A stretch of 21,586 bases of DNA, taken from Anaerolineales bacterium. Lineage in GTDB: Bacteria; Chloroflexota; Anaerolineae; Anaerolineales; DRMV01. The DNA lies in contig JALXBY010000082.1 in NCBI GenBank assembly GCA_026991215.1, positions 2,993-24,578 of the forward strand, given 5' to 3'. This document shows, piece by piece, positions 1 to 6,821 of the stretch; the stretch's first letter is position 1, and each line of letters begins with the position of its first letter. A program made the translations under genes and the position numbers. The notes beneath the pieces were generated by a model. It was given only the letters and a program-made list of their open reading frames with translations. It did no database searches and had not been told where the DNA came from.

Positions 1-80
1 TGCTGCCACCCAACGATCGGGAATTGTTGACCGAGGAAGACATCCAGGACCTGGTGGCTTTCCTGCTTACCCTGAAGTGA
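1..80 (+). CDS. C-terminal end of a small cytochrome c-like protein (5' partial)
   Basis: Only the last 25 codons are in the window, read from position 3 to the TGA at 78-80. The visible end finishes in EEDIQDLVAFLLTLK. The next gene ends almost identically, in EQDLADLIAFLLTLK. This helix is the usual C-terminal helix of small class I c-type cytochromes. The fragment is therefore most likely a paralogue of the downstream cytochrome and its partner in a short + strand operon, with 40 nt between them. The heme motif lies outside the window, so the family call rests on the similarity of the two tails and the context. Confidence 0.6.
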   Translation, partial: LPPNDRELLTEEDIQDLVAFLLTLK

Positions 81-83
81 TCC

Positions 84-97
84 GTTCGCATACGAAC
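84..97 (+). other. Short inverted repeat between the two cytochrome genes
   Basis: GTTCG and CGAAC form a 5-bp stem with a CATA loop a few bases after the upstream stop codon. No T-run follows, so it is not a convincing terminator. It may be an mRNA processing or stability element, or chance. Confidence 0.25.
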
Positions 98-120
98 TCT
101 TAGCAAAAGGAGGATGCGCG

Positions 121-675
121 ATGCGCAAGTGGATGCTTTTGTTCGTGTTGATGCTGGCGGCCGGTTTGGTGCTTGCCGGGTGCCAGTCCGGCGCCCAAAC
201 GCCGGCCCAGCAGCCGAAGGCCGAAGCCGGTCAGATGGAAGACAAGCAGGAAGGGAAGATGGAAGGGGAGATGCAGGGCGAGATGAAGGAGGAGAAAGAG
301 GGCAAGATGGAAGGCGAAATGGAAGGCGAGAAGTACGAGGAAAAGGGCGAAATGGGCGGCATGGCCGCCAAGGGTGACCCCAAGCGGGGTGAACAACTCT
401 TCAACCAGACCGTGCTGGGCCAGAACGCGGGTTGCATGACCTGTCACTCCCTGGAACCGGATGTCACCCTGGTGGGTCCCTCCCTGGCCGGCATTGCCAC
501 CCGCGCCGCCGAGCGGGTTCCGGGCATGAGCGCGGAGCAATATCTCATGCAATCTCTGATGGAACCCGATGCCTACGTGGTCGAAGGGTTCCCCTCTGGC
601 GTCATGCCCTCCTACAAAGACCTGCCGGAGCAGGACCTGGCCGACCTGATTGCCTTCCTGTTGACCCTCAAATAA
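121..675 (+). CDS. Lipoprotein cytochrome c with Met/Glu/Lys-rich linker
   Basis: This is a 184-residue protein, likely an electron carrier tethered to the outer face of the membrane. Residues 1-20 are a lipoprotein signal peptide: a basic start, a hydrophobic core, and the lipobox L18-A19-G20 with C21 as the lipidated cysteine. Residues 37-83 form a charged, low-complexity linker of repeated GKMEGEM-like units. The C-terminal 100 residues are a class I cytochrome c domain, with the heme-binding motif C105-M-T-C108-H109 and a probable axial Met at M162 (GVMPSY). The ATG at 121 is preceded by AGGAGG with good spacing. It follows another cytochrome tail by 40 nt and ends just before a strong terminator. 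The redox partner cannot be told from the window. Confidence 0.9.
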   Translation: MRKWMLLFVLMLAAGLVLAGCQSGAQTPAQQPKAEAGQMEDKQEGKMEGEMQGEMKEEKEGKMEGEMEGEKYEEKGEMGGMAAKGDPKRGEQLFNQTVLGQNAGCMTCHSLEPDVTLVGPSLAGIATRAAERVPGMSAEQYLMQSLMEPDAYVVEGFPSGVMPSYKDLPEQDLADLIAFLLTLK

Positions 676-698
676 CCGCGCCGACATAAGGACAATAG

Positions 699-734
699 CG
701 GGCAGGCCTGTTCGCTGTGGGCCTGCCCGTTTTT
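699..734 (+). terminator. Rho-independent terminator after the cytochrome genes
   Basis: There is a perfect 10-bp stem, CGGGCAGGCC (699-708) paired with GGCCTGCCCG (720-729). It has an 11-nt loop and is followed by five T residues on the + strand (730-734). It lies 24 nt past the cytochrome stop and separates that unit from the convergent minus-strand operon ending at 768. The minus direction has no T-run, so it should act mainly on the + strand. Confidence 0.85.
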
Positions 735-743
735 CATCATCGC

Positions 744-771
744 CTGCTGTCCGCTGTCGGCTGCCCGCTAT
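744..771. repeat. Degenerate heptanucleotide repeat, four units
   Basis: The + strand reads in exact 7-nt phase as CTGCTGT, CCGCTGT, CGGCTGC, CCGCTAT. On the minus strand it starts at the TAG stop of the small membrane protein gene (768-770). It resembles the longer heptamer arrays at 2395-2506 and 3866-3900. Confidence 0.6.
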
Positions 772-1004
772 TTCTTCTTCTCCTTGCCCGTGGGTCGCGA
801 GGTGCGCCGTTCCAGCCGTTGTTGATGCTGCACCCAAAGGCCCCGCTGCCGCAGCAGGAAGCCCAAGAAGAAGGCCAGCATAATCCAAAAGAGCCACTCG
901 TATTGGGGGTAGCCCGCGTAGTCGGAAAGCAGGAACAGGAGCAGGCCGAACGCGCCCATCCAAAGGAGGAACCGGCTCAGGCGCAGGCTCAGGGGTTCGT
1001 CCAC
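768..1004 (-). CDS. Small two-helix membrane protein, function unknown
   Basis: This is a 78-residue protein starting at GTG 1004. The start is chosen because AGGAGGT lies exactly 6 nt upstream; longer readings run into the radA coding region without a better site. Two hydrophobic helices are visible, at about residues 12-28 and 36-53, separated by a short polar loop with several aromatics (YPQYEW). They are followed by a strongly basic tail ending in GKEKKK. I do not recognise a family. The gene is the last of the minus-strand block, and its Shine-Dalgarno overlaps the radA stop codon, which implies coupled translation. The basic tail would be cytoplasmic by the positive-inside rule. Confidence 0.65.
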   Translation of the reverse strand: MDEPLSLRLSRFLLWMGAFGLLLFLLSDYAGYPQYEWLFWIMLAFFLGFLLRQRGLWVQHQQRLERRTSRPTGKEKKK

Positions 1005-1018
1005 GGTGGCACCTCCTA
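1004..1018 (-). promoter_or_regulatory. Shine-Dalgarno fused to the radA stop codon
   Basis: On the minus strand the sequence reads TAGGAGGTGCCACCGTG. The TAG that ends radA supplies the first bases of the AGGAGGT ribosome site for the small membrane protein, which starts at GTG 1004. A ribosome terminating on radA therefore sits on the next initiation region. Confidence 0.7.
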
Positions 1019-2380
1019 TACCAGGGCGTGCCGCAGGGCCTGCCGCAGCGTTCGGGCTTCGATGACCTCCAGACCTTCGGGCCACCTGGGCTTGCGGGAG
1101 GACAGCACCCTGGGCACGACCGCGGCCCGGAACCCCAACTGGGCCGCTTCCTGCACGCGGGCCGCCAGGTGTCCCACTTCCCGCAACTCGCCCGAAAGGC
1201 CGACCTCACCGATGAAGACCATATCCGCGCGCACGGGCCGGTCCTGTAAGGAAGAAGCCACGGCCACGGCCAGGGCCAGGTCCACGGCCGGCTCCTGGAT
1301 GCGCAGCCCGCCCACCACGCTGACGAAGACGTCCTGGTCGCCCAGCCGCAAGCCCACCCGCCGGGTGAGCACGGCCAGCACCAGTTGCATGCGGTACGGG
1401 TCCAGGCCAATGGCCGTGCGCCGGGGCTGCCCGTAGGGGCTGGGGCTGGTCAGGCCCTGCACCTCGATGAGCATGGGTCGGGTCCCCTCCATGGTGACCG
1501 CGATGGCCGAACCGGGCGCGTCCACCACCCGCCCGGCCAGGAAGACCTCGGACGGGTTGGGCACCTCCCGCAGGCCCCGGTCGGTCATCTCGAAGACCCC
1601 GGTTTCCGAGGTCGGGCCAAAGCGGTTCTTGACCGAGCGCAGGATGCGGAAGGTCTGGAAGCGGTCCCCTTCCAGGTAGAGTACGGTATCCACCAGGTGT
1701 TCCAGCAGTTTCGGCCCGGCCAGCACGCCCTCTTTGGTCACATGGCCGATGAGGAACACGGCCATCTCCCGGGACTTGGCCAGTTGTTGGAAGCGCAGCG
1801 CGGATTCCCTCACCTGGGTGACGCCGCCGGGCACGCCCTCCAGGTCCGGCTGGTAGACGGTCTGAATGGAGTCCACCACCAGTACCTGCGGGGCCACCTG
1901 GTCCACGCCGTGCACGATGGTTTCCAGGTGCGTCTCGGCCAGGAGGTACAGGTTTTGGGGGAAGGCCCCTTCGGGCCGCAGGCGCTGGGCCCGCAGTCGA
2001 ATCTGGACCGCGGACTCTTCCCCGGAGACGTAGAGTACTTTACGGTCCTGGGCCAGGGCCATGGCCACCTGCAGCAGCAGGGTGGATTTGCCAATGCCCG
2101 GGTCCCCGCCCAGGAGGATGAGGCTGCCGGGCATCAGGCCCCCGCCCAGCACGCGGGCCACTTCGGGCATGGGCACGGGCCAGCGCACGGCTTCCCGGGC
2201 CGGTACTTCGGCCAGGGGCACGGGCGTTCGCCCTCGCGGGGCACCGGTGGCCCCTTTTTCCGGCCCTTCGACCACGGGCTCATAGGTGTTCCATTCGCCG
2301 CACTGGGGGCAGCGGCCCAGGGGCCGCACCGCACGGCGTCCGCAAACCCGGCAGACGTATACGGTCTTTGCTTTGGGCAT
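1016..2380 (-). CDS. radA: DNA repair protein RadA (Sms)
   Basis: This is a 454-residue RadA, the usual family length. RadA is a hexameric RecA-like ATPase that promotes branch migration in recombinational repair. In order it shows: an N-terminal zinc finger with C10, C13, C24 and C27; a Walker A motif GGDPGIGKST at 91-100; a Walker B-like VLVVDS near 167-171; the diagnostic KNRFG motif at 251-255; and a C-terminal Lon-protease-like domain from about 280 to the end. The start at ATG 2380 is chosen because the zinc finger begins directly after it and AAAGGA precedes it. The longer reading to 2473 would translate the heptamer repeat array upstream. It lies downstream of folC and is coupled to the small membrane protein gene. 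Confidence 0.96.
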   Translation of the reverse strand: MPKAKTVYVCRVCGRRAVRPLGRCPQCGEWNTYEPVVEGPEKGATGAPRGRTPVPLAEVPAREAVRWPVPMPEVARVLGGGLMPGSLILLGGDPGIGKSTLLLQVAMALAQDRKVLYVSGEESAVQIRLRAQRLRPEGAFPQNLYLLAETHLETIVHGVDQVAPQVLVVDSIQTVYQPDLEGVPGGVTQVRESALRFQQLAKSREMAVFLIGHVTKEGVLAGPKLLEHLVDTVLYLEGDRFQTFRILRSVKNRFGPTSETGVFEMTDRGLREVPNPSEVFLAGRVVDAPGSAIAVTMEGTRPMLIEVQGLTSPSPYGQPRRTAIGLDPYRMQLVLAVLTRRVGLRLGDQDVFVSVVGGLRIQEPAVDLALAVAVASSLQDRPVRADMVFIGEVGLSGELREVGHLAARVQEAAQLGFRAAVVPRVLSSRKPRWPEGLEVIEARTLRQALRHALV

Positions 2381-2394
2381 GGGCCTGGTCCTTT

Positions 2395-2506
2395 CGGTGG
2401 TCGGTGGTCGGTGGTCGTTCGTCGTTCGTCGATGGTCGTTCGTCGGTTGTCCCGCGCACTGCGCACTGCGCACTGCGCACCGCGGACCGCTGACCGCCGA
2501 CCGCCG
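2395..2506. repeat. Heptanucleotide tandem repeat array, 16 units, between folC and radA
   Basis: The whole stretch divides into 16 units of 7 nt without a phase break. On the + strand these are: three CGGTGGT, two CGTTCGT, CGATGGT, CGTTCGT, CGGTTGT, CCCGCGC, three ACTGCGC, ACCGCGG, ACCGCTG and two ACCGCCG. The array nearly fills the gap between the folC stop (2508) and the radA start (2380). Such 7-nt arrays resemble the short tandemly repeated sequences known from cyanobacteria. There are no direct repeats with spacers, so it is not a CRISPR array. Confidence 0.85.
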
Positions 2507-2507
2507 A

Positions 2508-3851
2508 TTACACCCGCCATTGGATTTCCGGGTCCTGTGGGGGCATGGGCATGTGCCCCAGCGCGGCCCAGGCCTCCCGGGCTTCGGCCACCACGAACAG
2601 GGATCCGGTGACCAGCAGAGGCCACGGGTCCTGCAGGGCCTGCCGGAGCGCGGTTTCGACGTCGTCCACGACGCGAAAGTCGCGGCTCCAGCCCCGCGCG
2701 GCTTCCCCCACCACCTCGGCTGCGACGGCCCGCGGGTGGCGGGACGCGGTGGCCCAGATGTCCACCACAGGGACCCGGGCCGTCAGCGTCTTCAAGAAGC
2801 CGGTCATATCCTTGCCCTGGGAGAAGCCCAGCAGCACCCGCCAACGCCGACCGGGGAAGACCAGACGCAGGGTCCGGGCCAGGGCCCGGGCGGCATCCGG
2901 CGTGTGGGCGCCGTCCACCACCAGGGGGCGGTCCTTGTCCAGCACCTCGAAGCGGCCCGGCCATCCCACCTGGGTCAGCCCCTGCCACAGGGCCGTTTCG
3001 TCCAGGCGCCATCCCCGGTCCCGGAGCAGGTCCACGGCCAGGCTCACCAGGGCCGCGTTTTCGGCCTGATGGATGCCCACCAAGGCCATGTGCCCGATGC
3101 GGGCTTTGCCCGCTAAGGTGGGCAGCCGCACCCGCTGCCCTTCCGGTGTGGCTTGCAGCACCGCGTATGCACCGGCCGGCACCACATATAGGGCCGCGCC
3201 TCGGTCGGCCGCGACCCGCCGCAACACCTGCAGGGCCTCGGGCCGCTGGGGCGCGCTGAGCACGGGCACCCCTGGCTTGATGATGCCCGCCTTCTCGTAA
3301 GCCACCCGGCGCAGGGTCCCGCCCAGGACGTCGGTGTGGTCCAGGCCCAGGCGGGTCAGCACGCTCAGGCTGGGTGCGACCACGTTGGTGGAATCCAACC
3401 GGCCGCCCAGACCCACCTCGACCACGGCCACCTCAACCCCGGCCTGGGCAAAGGCCTGGAAGGCCAGCCCGGTCAGCACGTCGAACACGCTCAGGGCATC
3501 GTCGGCTTCCACCCAGGGCCACAGTTCCCGCAACGAATCCCGGAAGGCTTCGGGCGGAAGCGGTTCGCCCTGGATGCGAATCCGCTCCCGCACGGTGTGC
3601 AGGTGGGGGGAGGTATACAACCCCGTCCGGTACCCCGCGGCCCGGAGCACGGCCTCCAGCATCGCGGCGGTGGAACCCTTGCCCTTGGTCCCCGCGACGT
3701 GGAGCACGGCAAAGCGGTGCTGGGGGTTCCCCAGGCGCTCCAGCAGGCGACGCACCGGGGTCAGCCGCAGGGCTTCGGGCTGGCGTCGCCGCTGACGTTC
3801 CCAATCCACCCGCTGGTACAGGGCGGCCAGAGCCTGCGCATACGTCTGCAT
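2508..3851 (-). CDS. folC: Bifunctional folylpolyglutamate / dihydrofolate synthase
   Basis: This 447-residue Mur-ligase-type enzyme adds glutamate to folates, and probably to dihydropteroate, in the cytoplasm. The ATP-binding loop is HVAGTKGKGST at 51-61. The family motifs TSPHL (80-84), EVGLGGRLDSTN (145-156) and RLGLDHTDVLG (167-177) follow. YEKAGIIKPG (185-194) contains the lysine region that is carbamylated in this family. The C-terminal ligase domain contains VVDGAHTPDA. The start at ATG 3851 is preceded by GGAGGG. Length and motifs are complete. It lies 37 nt downstream of the glycerate kinase, separated by a heptamer repeat. Confidence 0.95.
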   Translation of the reverse strand: MQTYAQALAALYQRVDWERQRRRQPEALRLTPVRRLLERLGNPQHRFAVLHVAGTKGKGSTAAMLEAVLRAAGYRTGLYTSPHLHTVRERIRIQGEPLPPEAFRDSLRELWPWVEADDALSVFDVLTGLAFQAFAQAGVEVAVVEVGLGGRLDSTNVVAPSLSVLTRLGLDHTDVLGGTLRRVAYEKAGIIKPGVPVLSAPQRPEALQVLRRVAADRGAALYVVPAGAYAVLQATPEGQRVRLPTLAGKARIGHMALVGIHQAENAALVSLAVDLLRDRGWRLDETALWQGLTQVGWPGRFEVLDKDRPLVVDGAHTPDAARALARTLRLVFPGRRWRVLLGFSQGKDMTGFLKTLTARVPVVDIWATASRHPRAVAAEVVGEAARGWSRDFRVVDDVETALRQALQDPWPLLVTGSLFVVAEAREAWAALGHMPMPPQDPEIQWRV

Positions 3852-3865
3852 GACATCCCTCCTCT

Positions 3866-3900
3866 ACTGCCCACGGCCCACTGCTCACTCACTGCTTCCC
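3866..3900. repeat. Degenerate heptanucleotide repeat at the end of the glycerate kinase gene
   Basis: The + strand reads as five 7-nt units: ACTGCCC, ACGGCCC, ACTGCTC, ACTCACT, GCTTCCC. They cover the last codons and the TGA stop of the glycerate kinase gene (3889-3891) and most of the gap to folC. The units resemble ACTGCGC in the 2395-2506 array. Confidence 0.6.
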
Positions 3901-5247
3901 ACACAACAACACCGCGATGTCGTTCACGTTGGTGCGGGTCGGCCCGGTGCGGAGCAAAGCATCCATCCGGTCCCAGAAGGTGTAGGCATCGTTCTCGGCC
4001 AGGAAGGGCCGCGGGTCCAGGCCCAGGGACCGGGCCCTGGACCAGGTCTCGCCAGTGGCTACCGCGCCGGCCGCGTCCGTAGGCCCATCGGTGCCATCGG
4101 TGGCCAGGGTGACTAAGGCCACGCGGGGCAGTCCCGCGAGCAGCGGCACCGCGGCCAGGGCTATCTCCTGGTTGCGGCCGCCGCGCCCCTGGCCCCGGAC
4201 GGTCACCGTGGTTTCCCCGCCCACCAGCAGGGCCGCGGGCAGGGGCAGGGGCCGCTGCCGTCGGGCTTCTTCCTGCAAGATGGCGGCCAGGGCCCGGCCC
4301 ACCTCCCGGGCCTCGCCCTGCAAGGTGGTGGTCAGGACTGCGGTGTGCCACCCGGCCCGCTGGAAGGTCCTGGCCACGGCATCGACGGCCATGGGCAGCG
4401 CGGCGACCAGCGTCATGCGGACACGCGTCCAAAAAGGGGCCTCCGGTTTGGGCGTCTCCGGCACCCGGCCGGCAGCACCGGCTTCCAGATGGGCCACCAC
4501 CCGACGGGGGACCTGGGAAAGCAGCCCGTAGAAGCGAAGTACCTCCAGGGCCTGGCCATAGGTGGTGGGGTCGGGCCAGGTGGGGCCTGAGGCAATCACG
4601 CTGAAGTCGTCCCCCAGCACATCGGAAAGGACCAGGGTATGGACCCAGGCCGGCTGGGCCAGGCGGGCCAGGCCGCCGCCCTTCAACCGTTCCACGTGCT
4701 TGCGCACGGTGTTGATTTCGTGAATGGTCGCGCCGGCCCGCAGGAGCGCGCGGTTCAGCGCCTGCAGGTCGTCCAAGGTCAGGCCGGGGGCCGGGTCCAC
4801 CAGCAAGGCCGAACCCCCGCCGGAAAGCAGCACCAGCACCAGGTCGTCGGGCTGGGTTTGGGCCAGCAGCCGGCGAACCTTGCCCGCGGCCTCCAGGCTG
4901 CGGGCGTCGGGCACGGGGTGCCCCGCGTAGTGCAGGTCGAAGCCGGGGAGGGGCGGGCCGCCGTAGCCGTCCTTGGTCACAATCAGGCCCTGGTAGGGCA
5001 GGCCCGCGACCTGTTCGGCCACGGCCTGGGCCATGGGGTACGCGGCCTTGCCCAGGGCCAGCACGTAAAGCCGTCCCCGCGTCAGGTCGTAGGCGGCATC
5101 GGCCACGTGGAGCACCGCGCCCGCCCGCCGCAGATGCCGACGCACGGCCTGACCAGGGTCCACGGCTTGCAATGCCGCCTGCAGGGCCTGGGGAAGTACA
5201 GGCGCCCAGGGCACCCAGCGGGCGAGCACGGCCTCCCATGGGGCCAT
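3889..5247 (-). CDS. Glycerate 2-kinase, MOFRL family
   Basis: This 452-residue type II glycerate kinase phosphorylates D-glycerate with ATP to 2-phosphoglycerate and so feeds serine/glyoxylate-derived carbon into lower glycolysis. The N-terminal domain has LGKAA with the conserved K67, LSGGGSAL (141-148), HEINTVRKHVERLKGG (176-191) and SDVLGDDFSVIASGPT (208-223). The C-terminal MOFRL domain has GRGGRNQE (354-361), ATDGTDGPTDAAG (382-394) and a TRTNVNDI ending. The ATG at 5247 is chosen because it lies two bases after the stop of the upstream TPR gene (TAACCATG), giving tight coupling. The open frame to 5595 is only overlap with that gene. The family is clear; the exact substrate is inferred. 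Confidence 0.93.
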   Translation of the reverse strand: MAPWEAVLARWVPWAPVLPQALQAALQAVDPGQAVRRHLRRAGAVLHVADAAYDLTRGRLYVLALGKAAYPMAQAVAEQVAGLPYQGLIVTKDGYGGPPLPGFDLHYAGHPVPDARSLEAAGKVRRLLAQTQPDDLVLVLLSGGGSALLVDPAPGLTLDDLQALNRALLRAGATIHEINTVRKHVERLKGGGLARLAQPAWVHTLVLSDVLGDDFSVIASGPTWPDPTTYGQALEVLRFYGLLSQVPRRVVAHLEAGAAGRVPETPKPEAPFWTRVRMTLVAALPMAVDAVARTFQRAGWHTAVLTTTLQGEAREVGRALAAILQEEARRQRPLPLPAALLVGGETTVTVRGQGRGGRNQEIALAAVPLLAGLPRVALVTLATDGTDGPTDAAGAVATGETWSRARSLGLDPRPFLAENDAYTFWDRMDALLRTGPTRTNVNDIAVLLCGKQ

Positions 5248-5249
5248 GG

Positions 5250-6668
5250 TTACGGCTCCGGTGTGGGATACATGGGGGTCGGGGTCGGCCCCGGATGCGC
5301 GGGCTGCTGCAGAATGCGGCAGATGTTGCGGCTTTCCTGGATGACGTTGCGCAACCCTGGGTCGTTGCCGAAGCGTTCTTCCACCAGGGCCAGCACGGGC
5401 AGGGCCTTCTGGCACTGGTCCAGCGCGGCCAGCACCGCGCCGTACTGGGCGTAGAAGTAGGCCACGGTGATGTTGGTCATGGGCATGGGTTCGATGGCCA
5501 CCCCCTGGTACGCGTCGGGGTCCTCGCCGAACTTCTCGGCCAGGGTGTCCAGAATGGCCTTGGTCTCCTGGGGCGAACAGCCTTCCACCACGCATTTGAA
5601 CAGGGGGATGGACCCCTCGTAGTTGCGGGCTTTGACGTAAATCACGCCCAACTGGGCATAGGCCAGGGGGTCGGAAGGGTCGATGAGCAAGGCCCGCTCC
5701 GCGTTGCGGGCTGCCGCGAAGAACTCACCCTGTTGCGCGTAGGTCTTGGCAATCGCGATGTAGGGGACCGGGTCCTGAATCCCCAGGCGGTTGTTGATGC
5801 GCACGGCCCGGTCGAAGTACTCCAAGGCCAGCTGGTAGAGCCGGTCCCGGGCGACCTTGGCCGTGGCCTGGCTGGCCAGGTACCGGTAGTTGAAGCCCAC
5901 GTGCAGGTAGAGGAAGGTCATGTTGGGGGCGATGCGGATGGCCTCCAGGTACTGGTCGATGGCCTCCCGGTAGCGGCCCAGGGATTCCAGCACGTACGCG
6001 TACACCCGGTGGGTATCCATCAGGTCGGGGCCTCGTTCCACGGCCTTGACGGCCTGCTCCTCTGCCTGGAGCCAGCGCTGCTGGTCCAGGAGCACCTCCG
6101 CGTAATAGGCCAGGGCCAGGGCGTTGTTGGGGTCCAGCACTAAGGCCCGGGCCGCGTCGGTTTCGGCCCGGCGCAGGGCCGCGCTGCGGGCTTCGGCCGT
6201 GCTCAGGGGGTTGGTGGCCAGCCAGTCCAGGGCAAAGGCCCGGACCGCGTAGGTGTAACTGCTCTCCTTATCGGCCTCCACCGCGCGGTCGGCCGCGCGT
6301 ACGGCTTCCTGCAGCCGTTCGTACTGGGCCTGGTCCGTGGTCAACATGGCCGAGGAGTAGACCAGGGTCCGGGCCAGGTCCGCCCACAACTGCCCGTTTT
6401 CGGGGGCGATGCGCAGGGCCTGCTGGTAGGCCTGAATCGCGGCTTCCAGGTCCCCGGCCTCGAACAGGGCCTGGGCTTCCATGGCCCAGGATTGGGGCGA
6501 CCGGGTGGGCGTGGGCGTCGGGGGGAACAGGGTCTGGTAGGTGATTTCCCCCCGCAGCACCCGGGCCAGTAACCACAACGCGGCCAGGTTCAGGGCCAGG
6601 AGCACGGCCCACATCCGCCAGCGCTGGGGTCGTTGGGAAAACTGCCAGGCATGGGAAGGGAGTTCCAT
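5250..6668 (-). CDS. Membrane-anchored tetratricopeptide repeat protein
   Basis: This is a 472-residue protein. A single hydrophobic helix at about residues 19-36 should act as an uncleaved anchor. A Pro/Thr linker follows (PPTPTPTRSP, 49-58), then repeated TPR helices. The first has the clear signature ALFEAGDLEAAIQAYQQAL; later copies include AARNAERALLIDPSDPLAYA. The C-terminus is again Pro/Thr-rich. TPR arrays bind partner proteins; no catalytic domain is visible and no specific role can be given. The ATG at 6668 is preceded by AGGGGA at a 9-nt spacing. It is followed after two bases by the glycerate kinase start, so the two are co-translated. Confidence 0.85.
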   Translation of the reverse strand: MELPSHAWQFSQRPQRWRMWAVLLALNLAALWLLARVLRGEITYQTLFPPTPTPTRSPQSWAMEAQALFEAGDLEAAIQAYQQALRIAPENGQLWADLARTLVYSSAMLTTDQAQYERLQEAVRAADRAVEADKESSYTYAVRAFALDWLATNPLSTAEARSAALRRAETDAARALVLDPNNALALAYYAEVLLDQQRWLQAEEQAVKAVERGPDLMDTHRVYAYVLESLGRYREAIDQYLEAIRIAPNMTFLYLHVGFNYRYLASQATAKVARDRLYQLALEYFDRAVRINNRLGIQDPVPYIAIAKTYAQQGEFFAAARNAERALLIDPSDPLAYAQLGVIYVKARNYEGSIPLFKCVVEGCSPQETKAILDTLAEKFGEDPDAYQGVAIEPMPMTNITVAYFYAQYGAVLAALDQCQKALPVLALVEERFGNDPGLRNVIQESRNICRILQQPAHPGPTPTPMYPTPEP

Positions 6669-6683
6669 GGCCAGACGTCCCCT

Positions 6684-6725
6684 GGGTTCGGGTTTCGTGG
6701 GGTTGGGTTTTGGGGAACGGGCTTC
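6684..6725. repeat. G-rich heptameric repeat with G-quadruplex motif upstream of the TPR gene
   Basis: The + strand reads in 7-nt phase as GGGTTCG, GGTTTCG, TGGGGTT, GGGTTTT, GGGGAAC, GGGCTTC. It carries six G-runs of 3-4 bases with loops of 3, 6, 2, 4 and 3 nt, which fits the standard G-quadruplex pattern. The G-rich strand is the template strand for the TPR gene, 16-57 nt before its ATG. Its last part also forms a 7-bp hairpin, AACGGGC/GCCCGTT (6716-6732), with no T-run. Confidence 0.65.
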
Positions 6726-6790
6726 GCCCGTTGCATCGGCCGGCCCGCCCCAGGTTCGCGGGGCGCGGCGCGGCCGCCTTTCCTCACCTC

Positions 6791-6818
6791 ATTATTGGCA
6801 AAAGCCGCGGCAGGGCAA
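6791..6818 (-). promoter_or_regulatory. Possible sigma-70-type promoter for the TPR gene unit
   Basis: On the minus strand TTGCCC (6818-6813) and AATAAT (6796-6791) are separated by 16 nt. They match the -35 and -10 consensus at 4 and 5 of 6 positions. It lies just past the EamA stop, in the most AT-rich part of the gap, about 115 nt before the TPR start. Judged by eye only. Confidence 0.3.
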
Positions 6819-6821
6819 GGC

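Noticed and set aside
100..1410. 436-codon minus-strand frame across radA, the small membrane gene and the cytochrome
   Set aside because: It crosses three supported genes and a terminator, is rich in Trp, Gly and Pro, and has no recognisable domain.
2381..2473. N-terminal extension of RadA
   Set aside because: It would translate the heptanucleotide array. The conserved zinc finger begins directly after ATG 2380, and the resulting 454 residues match the family.
2395..2506. CRISPR or satellite-type array
   Set aside because: Units are 7 nt, contiguous and without spacers, and no cas genes are nearby.
3761..5239. 492-codon minus-strand frame overlapping the glycerate kinase
   Set aside because: It is an out-of-frame Gly/Ala/Arg/Pro-rich reading of a gene whose own frame carries all the glycerate kinase motifs.
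6716..6732. Hairpin AACGGGC/GCCCGTT as an EamA terminator
   Set aside because: It has no T-run on either strand and lies about 90 nt past the EamA stop. It is better explained as part of the G-rich repeat.
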